From Flavobacterium sp. A45 (GTDB lineage Bacteria > Bacteroidota > Bacteroidia > Flavobacteriales > Flavobacteriaceae): a DNA stretch of 32,092 nt. The position numbers and the translations under genes were made by a program. Where the stretch lies: assembly GCF_002001005.1 (NCBI RefSeq), contig NZ_MUNX01000066.1:1-32092 (forward strand), in the 5' to 3' direction. The notes beneath the pieces were generated by a model, which worked only from the letters and a program-made list of their open reading frames with translations, had not been told where the DNA came from and searched no databases. Of this stretch, positions 1-6,209 are shown one piece after another (position 1 is the first letter of the stretch; every line of letters starts with the position of its first letter).

Positions 1-115
1 CTCCATATTCATATTTGATGGACTTAAAAATAGTTCCAACGCAGCAAGGTAGACTAATTAAAATCAGTATTACGTTATTAAAAATAAATAACACGTAAAT
101 AACTGATAATCAAGT

Positions 116-123
116 TATTTTTG
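116..123 (+). promoter_or_regulatory. Putative -7 box for the NTF2-like gene
   Basis: TATTTTTG matches the Bacteroidota -7 consensus TAnnTTTG and lies about 40 bases before the start codon at 164. I see no good TTG -33 element at the usual 17-23 base spacing, so support is limited to the box itself. The DNA before it, back to the window edge, shows no gene. Confidence 0.35.
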
Positions 124-163
124 TTAAATTTAATTCTTTTTTTAACTAAAAATTTAAATAAAC

Positions 164-1108
164 ATGAAAAACTTTATTGCAACAGTATTGTTGATTGCGA
201 CTTGCATCACATACGCCCAAAAAAAACCAAATGGAACTATTTATGTAGAGCATCCAGCTATTACTGCAGTAGAAGACATGACACAAGCATTTGTTAGTGG
301 AAACACTGATAAAGTAGCCAGCTATTTAGCTGATGACTTCAAGTATTATAGCGGAACAACCACAAATAAGGATGATAAAGGAATGGATAAGACGGCTTAT
401 TTAAAGACGGTTAAAACATGGAAAGACAACATAGATTATCCTAGTATTAAAAGATCCAAAGGTGCTTATCCTGATGCACTAGAGTATAAAGATGCCGATC
501 AAAAAGATTTAGTTTGGGTGCAAACATGGGAAGACGTAAAAGGAGTTCAAAAGGAAACTGGTGTCAAAATTGATCGTCCAATTCATCGTTTATTTACCGT
601 AGATAAAAACAATAAAATAAAAATGATGATTAACTACTCGACCAGTACTGTGAGTGATGAAATCAATGAAAGTTTTACAGATAGAACCAATGGAAAAATT
701 TACAATCATCATGAAAATATTAATACGGTACGAAAAATGGTGCATGCCTTTGAAAATAAAGATTTTGACAAATCCTATAGTTATTATGACGAGAAGGCTA
801 CTTTTATAGATATTAATAACCCAGACATTAATAAACAATACACCTTGGCAGAACAAAAGGAAAACGATAAAAAATTATTTGAAGCATTTGATGTTACAAG
901 TATTGATCAAGTGGGATATCCTGATTATCTACATTATGAATTAGACGATGCCAGAGTGGTACAATCCTGGTGGAAATTTAGATTAATACGTAAATCAGAT
1001 AAAAAAAGTATTGTGTTACCGATAATGCTAATAGATACTTTTAATGAAAAGGGTAAAATTACCAATGAGATTTTATATTACAGTCAAAAAGTATTGGAGG
1101 TGAAATAA
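164..1108 (+). CDS. Secreted protein with two NTF2/SnoaL-like domains
   Basis: The 314-aa product begins with a signal peptide of about 18 residues (basic start, hydrophobic core, ending near TYAQ), so it is probably periplasmic or secreted. Two similar halves follow. Residues about 30-165 start ITAVEDMTQAFVSGNTDKV and residues about 185-314 start INTVRKMVHAFENKDFDKS. Each has the opening helix and later Trp-rich strands expected of the NTF2/SnoaL cone fold. That fold serves both enzymes and ligand-binding proteins, and no catalytic set can be named here, so the role is unknown. The gene is monocistronic as far as visible and faces the MoxR-like gene across a large palindrome. The ATG at 164 is chosen because it gives a complete signal peptide. 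Confidence 0.7.
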   Translation: MKNFIATVLLIATCITYAQKKPNGTIYVEHPAITAVEDMTQAFVSGNTDKVASYLADDFKYYSGTTTNKDDKGMDKTAYLKTVKTWKDNIDYPSIKRSKGAYPDALEYKDADQKDLVWVQTWEDVKGVQKETGVKIDRPIHRLFTVDKNNKIKMMINYSTSTVSDEINESFTDRTNGKIYNHHENINTVRKMVHAFENKDFDKSYSYYDEKATFIDINNPDINKQYTLAEQKENDKKLFEAFDVTSIDQVGYPDYLHYELDDARVVQSWWKFRLIRKSDKKSIVLPIMLIDTFNEKGKITNEILYYSQKVLEVK

Positions 1109-1145
1109 ATGGAACTATGAGCAACTCAAATCTTAACCTAATAAA

Positions 1146-1229
1146 AACACGGATTACACTAATTAGCACGAATTCTTTGTATCCTTTTAAAAAAGATACT
1201 AATTCGTGCTAATTAGTGTAATTCGTGTT
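1146..1229. repeat. Long intergenic palindrome between convergent genes
   Basis: The left arm at 1146-1174 and right arm at 1201-1229 are inverted copies of 29 bases with a single difference that still allows a G-U pair. The arms contain words such as ACTAATTAGCACGAATT. The 26-base centre can also fold, using GTATC and GATAC, so the whole 84 bases could form one long hairpin. It sits between the stop codons of two convergent genes. It has no clear U tract, so it may end transcription in both directions or may be a dispersed palindromic element. Confidence 0.75.
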
Positions 1230-1250
1230 AACTTTTACTAATCCAATTAG

Positions 1251-2714
1251 TTATAATTTGCTGATATAACTTCCAAAAATATCTTTGAACTGATAGCCTT
1301 CTGAAATACGGTCTTTACTTAGTTTTTTGTATTCGACCAATCCCCACAAAATGAACTCTTTCATAAAATAACGATCTCTTTTTTCTAACTGGGGCTGGTA
1401 TTTTTCTATTAATTTTTCCATAGGAGCAATACCGTCTAAAATAGTTTTGTATTCTTCATCGGAACAGTCATCCAATAATTCAAAACCGCTTTCGGTGAAA
1501 AACCAATCCAAAATATCGGAATAAGGTGTTTTTTCTCCTTGTTTTTCCAGTTTCTCAATTTTTGGAAAATAGGCAGGGAAAAAAGTATGGATAGCATCAT
1601 TTATAAGGTGTTGGGCTACAATAGCAGATCCCTCCTGCTCGCCTTCGTAAACCAACTCGACTTTACCGGTTATGGACGGAATAATTCCCATAAAGTCAGA
1701 TAAACGCAAAGTAGTTTTGTCTATTCCTGATCGTAAAGCACGACGCTCAGCGGTACTCAATAAATTTTCGTAAGCCGTAATGCTCAAACGGGCGCTTACG
1801 CCACTTTTATTGTCTATGAATTCGCTTTCTCGTGCTTCAAAACTGATTTGTTCCAATAAATCTTTAGCCAAAGACGGAATATAAACCGATTCGCTTTGGG
1901 CTTCATCAAGCTTTGCTTCCTGAGTAGTAATTGTTCTGGCCGTCTTGATATCTTGGGGATAATGAGTTAAGATTTGTGAACCTATCCTGTCTTTTAGTGG
2001 TGTCACAATACTTCCTCTATTCGTATAATCTTCGGGATTGGCGGTAAAGACGAACTGCATATCTAGTGGCATTCTTAATTTGAATCCGCGAATTTGTATA
2101 TCACCTTCCTGCAGTATGTTAAATAGTGCTACTTGAATCCTTGCTTGTAAATCAGGTAATTCATTAATTACAAAAATAGAGCGATTGGCACGAGGAATCA
2201 TCCCAAAATGAATCACGCGATCATCGGCATAGGATAATTTTAAATTCGCTGCTTTTATAGGGTCGACATCACCTATTAAATCAGCGACAGTTACATCTGG
2301 AGTGGCTAGTTTTTCGAAGAAACGTTCGCTTCTGTGTAGCCAAGAAATTGGAGTTTCGTCACCTTTGGCAGCAATGACATCTTTGGCAAAACGGGATAAT
2401 GGATAAAAAGGATCATCATTGATTTCGGAGTCCGTCACATACGGAATGTACTCGTCTAATAATTCTACCATTTTTCGAGCCAATCTCGTTTTGGCCTGAC
2501 CACGAAGTCCCAATAAATTGATATTATGGCGCGACAAAATAGCCCTTTCCAATTCTGGGATTACAGTATTTTCAAATCCGTGAACTCCTTCAAAAGTGGG
2601 TTGTCCTGATTTGATTTTTTCCCTTAAATTGTGACGTAATTCATCTTTGATGCTCTTGCTTACGTATCCTGATTTCTTTAATTCTCCGAGTGTGTTTATG
2701 TTTTCTATTTTCAT
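1251..2714 (-). CDS. MoxR/BchI-type AAA+ ATPase (magnesium-chelatase-like)
   Basis: The 487-aa protein is an AAA+ ATPase resembling the ChlI/BchI and MoxR groups. Visible motifs are a Walker A variant GLRGQAKT near residues 68-75, a Walker B region ending VINELPDL, the following QVALFNILQEGDIQIRG segment, and a sensor-1 stretch FVFTANPEDYTNRG. The C-terminal third looks like the helical lid plus a family-specific tail. The window shows no chlorophyll or cobalamin pathway gene, so a true magnesium chelatase is unlikely. MoxR/VWA pairs act as chaperone-like remodelling machines on metalloenzymes or other complexes. The VWA partner lies just upstream on the same strand, separated by 268 bases holding repeats. 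The Walker B Asn in place of Asp recurs in this subgroup and is probably not inactivating. The substrate is unknown. Confidence 0.8.
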   Translation of the reverse strand: MKIENINTLGELKKSGYVSKSIKDELRHNLREKIKSGQPTFEGVHGFENTVIPELERAILSRHNINLLGLRGQAKTRLARKMVELLDEYIPYVTDSEINDDPFYPLSRFAKDVIAAKGDETPISWLHRSERFFEKLATPDVTVADLIGDVDPIKAANLKLSYADDRVIHFGMIPRANRSIFVINELPDLQARIQVALFNILQEGDIQIRGFKLRMPLDMQFVFTANPEDYTNRGSIVTPLKDRIGSQILTHYPQDIKTARTITTQEAKLDEAQSESVYIPSLAKDLLEQISFEARESEFIDNKSGVSARLSITAYENLLSTAERRALRSGIDKTTLRLSDFMGIIPSITGKVELVYEGEQEGSAIVAQHLINDAIHTFFPAYFPKIEKLEKQGEKTPYSDILDWFFTESGFELLDDCSDEEYKTILDGIAPMEKLIEKYQPQLEKRDRYFMKEFILWGLVEYKKLSKDRISEGYQFKDIFGSYISKL

Positions 2715-2719
2715 ATTTT

Positions 2720-2767
2720 TATTTAAGTTACTTAGATTCTAAGTTTCTAAGTTTCTAAGAATCTAAG
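2720..2767 (+). repeat. Octamer array, consensus NNNCTRAG (copy 1)
   Basis: Six consecutive 8-base units stay in phase, most ending in CTAAG, for example ATTCTAAG and TTTCTAAG; the first two units are degenerate (ending TTAAG and CTTAG). The array begins 6 bases before the start codon of the minus-strand ATPase gene, so it lies in its leader. Arrays with the same unit occur at 16661-16708 and 20167-20198. The 8-base period does not fit a coding repeat. Confidence 0.65.
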
Positions 2768-2817
2768 TTTGATTAATTTTTTTTTAAATCCTGGCAAAAA
2801 TGCAAATCTCTCCCTCT

Positions 2818-2934
2818 AGCCCCGATTACTTCACTATACTTTTATTTTCATTGGAGTTCAGTGAACTTCGTTTGAAGTGGAAATCCTTTTGTGCCGGTGT
2901 TCGGCACAAAAGATTGAAACGGAAAGCGGGAGGA
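2818..2934. repeat. Frame-and-core hairpin repeat, copy A
   Basis: The outer words AGCCCCGAT (from 2818) and AGCGGGA (to about 2932) can pair through CCCG and CGGG. Inside is GTGGAAATCC, then a perfect 11-bp stem (2886-2896 with 2902-2912, left arm CTTTTGTGCCG) around a five-base loop, then AGATTGAAACG. A second small palindrome, AGTTCA/TGAACT, sits at 2855-2867. The flanks match the element at 28225-28303 almost word for word while the core differs. It lies between the VWA and ATPase genes. Confidence 0.7.
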
Positions 2935-2982
2935 TGTTTCTAAAAATGCCAAATTTTTCTGCTTCAAAATAATAATTGACCT

Positions 2983-4107
2983 CTATTTTATTCTTTTTTT
3001 ACGATTCGTTTCATAATCTTCAAAAATCATTTCTCCTAGACCTTTCAATCCGGTGTAGAAAGCTTTTCCCTGATTGGCTTCGGTAAACTTATTTACAAAT
3101 TTTTGCAGATAAGGATCATTGGCAATCATAAAAGTGGTTATTGGAATATGCAGTTTTCGTGCTTGCTGTGCTTGGGTATAACATTTCTCGACGATGTAAT
3201 GATCGAGACCGTTGCTGTTCATATAATAACTTCCGTCTTTTTCTCTCACACAACTCGGTTTACCATCGGTAATCATGAAAATCTGTTTATTGGTATTTCG
3301 TTTTCTTCGCAATAAGTCCATTGCCAATTGCAGACCGGCGACAGTATTGGTATGAAATGGACCGACTTTGAGATAAGGCAAATCCCGAATGGAAATCCTC
3401 CAGGCGTCGTCACCAAAAACAAGAATATCGAGTGTGTCTTTTGGATAGCGAGTAGTGATTAATTCGGCCAAAGCCATTGCCACTTTCTTTGCGGGAGTAA
3501 TTCGATCTTCTCCATAAAGAATCATACTGTGACTGATGTCAATCATCAAAACAGTACTCATTTGGGATTTGTATCGGGTTTCTTCAACTACCAAATCATT
3601 TTCGGTAAGCATAAAATCGGCAACTCCGTTATTGATTTGTGCATTTTTTAAACTTTCGGTCAGCGAAATACGTTCTAATCCATCCCCAAAATGAAACTCT
3701 CGAAATTCTCCCGTATGTTCGTCGCCATTTCCAACATGTTTAGTTTTGTGGTTACCAGTCCCCGACTTTTTAATGTTTCCAAAAATGTTATCCAAAGCCT
3801 GTTGCCGTATAGCTCGCTCTGTTTTGGCGGTAATTCCTAAACCTGAAGTTCCATCATCTTTGAGTTCTTCTCGTAGATATCCTTTTTTCTTCAAATCTTC
3901 AATAAAATCATCGATGGTATAGGATGGATCGGTTAGTTTGTACTCTTTGTCCAATTCGCGCAACCAATTGATAGCTTCGTCAAAATCTCCTGAAGTGTGT
4001 GTAATAAGCTCTTTGAAAATGGCAAAAAGCTTATCAAATGGAGATTGAAACGGAGCTTCGTAGCTTTTAAAATAGAATCCCTTTTTTATAGTAGTGTTCA
4101 TAATCAT
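2983..4107 (-). CDS. VWA-domain protein, partner of the MoxR-like ATPase
   Basis: The 374-aa protein carries a C-terminal von Willebrand A domain. The MIDAS motif MIDISHSM (DxSxS) is near residues 188-195, and the later ITDGKPS supplies another metal-contact loop. The N-terminal half is helical and charged and matches no domain I can name. There is no signal peptide, so the protein is cytoplasmic. It is related to BchD/CoxE-type partners of MoxR ATPases, and the next gene on the same strand (1251-2714) encodes such an ATPase. Two ATGs lie two codons apart at the start (4107 and 4101); either could be used. The VWA domain would be expected to bind a client through a bound Mg ion while the ATPase does the work. 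Confidence 0.8.
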   Translation of the reverse strand: MIMNTTIKKGFYFKSYEAPFQSPFDKLFAIFKELITHTSGDFDEAINWLRELDKEYKLTDPSYTIDDFIEDLKKKGYLREELKDDGTSGLGITAKTERAIRQQALDNIFGNIKKSGTGNHKTKHVGNGDEHTGEFREFHFGDGLERISLTESLKNAQINNGVADFMLTENDLVVEETRYKSQMSTVLMIDISHSMILYGEDRITPAKKVAMALAELITTRYPKDTLDILVFGDDAWRISIRDLPYLKVGPFHTNTVAGLQLAMDLLRRKRNTNKQIFMITDGKPSCVREKDGSYYMNSNGLDHYIVEKCYTQAQQARKLHIPITTFMIANDPYLQKFVNKFTEANQGKAFYTGLKGLGEMIFEDYETNRKKRIK

Positions 4108-4241
4108 AAATTTAGATTATTTTTAAATGAACTCGCTACTAACAATTAATAATTTTACGTTAAAAGCCTTAATTGTTGATTAGTAAATTGTAATAAGTGA
4201 ATAGCTAATTGCAGCATTGAAAAAAAAATCCCTCCCAAAAA

Positions 4242-4284
4242 TAGAGTACCCCCAAAAAGTTAGACACTATTTGGGGGCACTCTA
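4242..4284 (-). terminator. Terminator-like hairpin in the 4108-4352 gap
   Basis: TAGAGT at 4242-4247 pairs with ACTCTA at 4279-4284, and CCCCCAAA at 4249-4256 pairs with TTTGGGGG at 4270-4277, with one mismatch between the two stems. Read on the minus strand it is followed by ATTTTTGGG, so it could end the META operon. The centre, CAAAAAGTTAGACAC, resembles ends of some IS3-family elements, so it may instead be an insertion-sequence remnant. The rest of this gap is AT-rich with irregular ATTAC repeats and no gene. Confidence 0.5.
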
Positions 4285-4352
4285 AAAATGGAAAGGATTC
4301 ATTACTTATAGAATTACTAATTACTTCTAACTAATTACTATTCACTTGAAAA

Positions 4353-5141
4353 TTAATCTACTTTTCTAAAAACCAATTCATTTCCTGATTGATTAGTAAG
4401 CGTCAAACGCAAGTTTTCAACCTTATAAGTGGTCGTACTTTGTAATGTTTTGAGGAATTCAGTTTCTTTGTTATTTTCACCGCAAAACATTCGGGTGGTG
4501 ATCGCATTAGTGAATCGAAGCAATCCTCTTTCAAAGAAAATAGTGCCATTCATTCTGTTGCAGCCCGCAAATCCCATAAATTTATTGGTCGAACTATTTA
4601 TTTCAATATTTGGTAGCTCTTTGGTGAAATCTCCCAAACTCACCTTTTGTCCATTTAATTGTTCCAAAACCCAAATGTCGTGTAAACGAGAATCCGTGAT
4701 ATAATTTCCGCAGCCACTTATAAAGGTTGAATTGTTGTCTTTTGCAATTTCAATGCGAACTGAATAAGCCGATTTATCACCAGACATGGTATTGATACAT
4801 TCCTGTTGCATAATCTGGATAATCATTGTAACCAATTTATCTGTAACTCGGTACATTTTTACATTCGCATCCATCGCTTGAAGAGGTTCAACGTGATTGC
4901 CTGTTAATGCTTCAAAACCAGGCATCAAAGAAGTGAACTCAATGGTTTTCTCTGATATTTTTAAATTCCAATCAGGTTCGTTACCATTTCCCCGGAAATA
5001 AATACCTTTCTCTAGATTTTCCATTTGCTGTTTGTAGGCAAAAGTAGGTTCTACTTTCGTAGCCTCATTCGGAACTGTTACAGCACTTTTGCAACCAATA
5101 ATCAGTAAAATAATTGGCAATAATTGAATCCACTTTTTCAT
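4353..5141 (-). CDS. META-domain lipoprotein
   Basis: The 262-aa product has a lipoprotein signal ending in LLIIGC, with the acylated Cys at residue 17, so it is anchored in the cell envelope. Residues about 45-145 carry the COG3650-like segment seen as YFRGNGNEPDWNLKI. Residues about 155-260 form a META (HslJ-type) domain, with HDIWVLEQLNGQKV, the GFAGCNRMNGT strand and a final LTLTNQSGNELVFRK. META domains are known from heat-shock protein HslJ and stress-linked secreted proteins, but the molecular function is not established. It is last in a tight minus-strand operon, 21 bases after the YchJ-like gene, and is followed by a terminator-like hairpin. Confidence 0.8.
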   Translation of the reverse strand: MKKWIQLLPIILLIIGCKSAVTVPNEATKVEPTFAYKQQMENLEKGIYFRGNGNEPDWNLKISEKTIEFTSLMPGFEALTGNHVEPLQAMDANVKMYRVTDKLVTMIIQIMQQECINTMSGDKSAYSVRIEIAKDNNSTFISGCGNYITDSRLHDIWVLEQLNGQKVSLGDFTKELPNIEINSSTNKFMGFAGCNRMNGTIFFERGLLRFTNAITTRMFCGENNKETEFLKTLQSTTTYKVENLRLTLTNQSGNELVFRKVD

Positions 5142-5162
5142 ATTTTAGTAATAAAATCTTAA

Positions 5163-5543
5163 TTATTTAAACTTCCCATCCACATAAAACCAACTGCCAT
5201 TTTCCTGTTTAAAAGTAGAAAACTCATAATGCACTTGATTCACATTATTTGAATCAATAAAATAAGCTTTAAATTCAACCGTATTTTCTGTTGCCGAGAT
5301 GATTTCCAGTTTTTGCCATTTATTGGCTGTGGCCCAATGTAAAATTTCTTCACGAGAATAATATTTCCTTTCGGAACTGTGTGTTGTTGCTAATAAATAA
5401 TCAACCTGATTAGTGGCATAGGCAGAATATCTCGATTTCATTAATGCCAATGCTGTTGGAGCCTTTTGGATTCCTTTAATATAAATATTGCAACACAAAT
5501 CAAATGATTTATCGGAACCGCAATAACAATTATCAGATATCAT
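5163..5543 (-). CDS. YchJ/UPF0225-family protein with SEC-C motif
   Basis: The 126-aa cytoplasmic protein opens with a SEC-C zinc motif (CYCGSDKSFDLCC, residues 7-19), giving the C-x-C-x8-C-C ligand set. It continues with the YchJ signature ALALMKSRYSAYATNQVDYL and an NTF2-like C-terminal half ending in WFYVDGKF. The length is normal for the family, although many members carry a second SEC-C motif at the C terminus that is absent here. The biochemical role of YchJ proteins is not established. It lies between the 77-aa gene (3 bases upstream) and the META lipoprotein gene, so the genes are almost certainly cotranscribed. Confidence 0.85.
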   Translation of the reverse strand: MISDNCYCGSDKSFDLCCNIYIKGIQKAPTALALMKSRYSAYATNQVDYLLATTHSSERKYYSREEILHWATANKWQKLEIISATENTVEFKAYFIDSNNVNQVHYEFSTFKQENGSWFYVDGKFK

Positions 5544-5546
5544 AAA

Positions 5547-5780
5547 TCAATTAAGTTGTACATTAATCAAAACAATTTTTTGTTGCAATTGATTAAGCAA
5601 CACCTGATATTTACTGATTTCAATAAGTTCTTCATCTTCATCTGTATGATCTAGGAGTTCATCCAATTGCTCGCTAACTTCCACCAATTTATTATTAGCT
5701 TCTTTTGTGTTTTTATTGGCTATAAAGTCAATTATTTCCTGAACGCCATTTTTTAATTCGCTAAATTTATCTTTTTCCAT
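5547..5780 (-). CDS. Small acidic coiled-coil protein, unknown function
   Basis: I do not recognise this 77-aa protein. It is strongly helical and charged, with heptad-like hydrophobic spacing through KLVEVSEQLDELLDH and again in QVLLNQLQQKIVLINVQL, so a short coiled coil or helical hairpin is likely. There is no signal peptide or Cys. Its start codon overlaps the stop of the preceding 54-aa gene (TAATG), and its stop is 3 bases before the YchJ-like start. This points to translational coupling and argues that it is a real gene. Confidence 0.65.
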   Translation of the reverse strand: MEKDKFSELKNGVQEIIDFIANKNTKEANNKLVEVSEQLDELLDHTDEDEELIEISKYQVLLNQLQQKIVLINVQLN

Positions 5781-5944
5781 TATTGCTCTATTTGATTATC
5801 CTCAGAAGACTTTCCTTCATTAAATTTTTTGGTGATTTGTTTTAGTTTTTCTTTACGATCCATTACTGCTTTCTTGGCTTTGTCTTGCGCTTTGTGCAGT
5901 TTGTCGTTGTGTTTCTTAATGTTCCTCTCGTTGTTTCTGCCCAT
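5780..5944 (-). CDS. 54-aa Lys-rich peptide, first gene of the META operon
   Basis: A short open frame begins at the ATG at 5944 (MGRNNERNIKKHNDK) and ends KSSEDNQIEQ, with its TAA sharing a base with the next ATG. It is very rich in Lys, Asn and Asp, has no hydrophobic core or Cys, and is predicted to be a single charged helix. I know no function for it. Overlap with the downstream gene in the TAATG arrangement, and its place at the head of a tight operon, are the main reasons to call it real. A nucleic-acid-binding or ribosome-associated role would fit the charge but is only a guess. Confidence 0.6.
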   Translation of the reverse strand: MGRNNERNIKKHNDKLHKAQDKAKKAVMDRKEKLKQITKKFNEGKSSEDNQIEQ

Positions 5945-6115
5945 TTTATTTTTTTTATTTCTTTCGATTTTTATTTGAATAATAATCTTATTATAAAATT
6001 GTTACCATTAAAGTACGGCTACAAAGTTCGGGTTTATTATTGAAATGACTGAAGTTTTTATGTTGAAACCCCATCTTTTTTATGCTTCAATGTTAAAAAT
6101 AAAACAAGTATTTCT

Positions 6116-6123
6116 TACTTTTG
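6116..6123 (+). promoter_or_regulatory. Putative -7 box for the kinase/receiver operon
   Basis: TACTTTTG is an exact TAnnTTTG match about 86 bases before the kinase start codon. No clear TTG is seen upstream at normal spacing. The 265-base gap separates divergent operons, so the minus-strand META operon must also start here, but I see no exact box for it. Confidence 0.4.
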
Positions 6124-6209
6124 TGTATTAGAAATGGTATCTTTAGAAACCCAAATTTAGTTTTTTACTCAAAAAAACACCTTTTCCAATCTTTACTAAG
6201 TGATATGCA

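Noticed and set aside
2720..2767. CRISPR array
   Set aside because: The units are 8 bases, without spacers, and no cas gene is present anywhere in the window.
1251..4107. Magnesium chelatase ChlI/ChlD of (bacterio)chlorophyll synthesis
   Set aside because: No ChlH/BchH or other pigment gene is nearby, and the proteins fit the general MoxR/VWA group better.
4290..4345. Possible ATTAC repeat array
   Set aside because: ATTAC words recur here, but the distances between them are irregular, so no phased array can be claimed.
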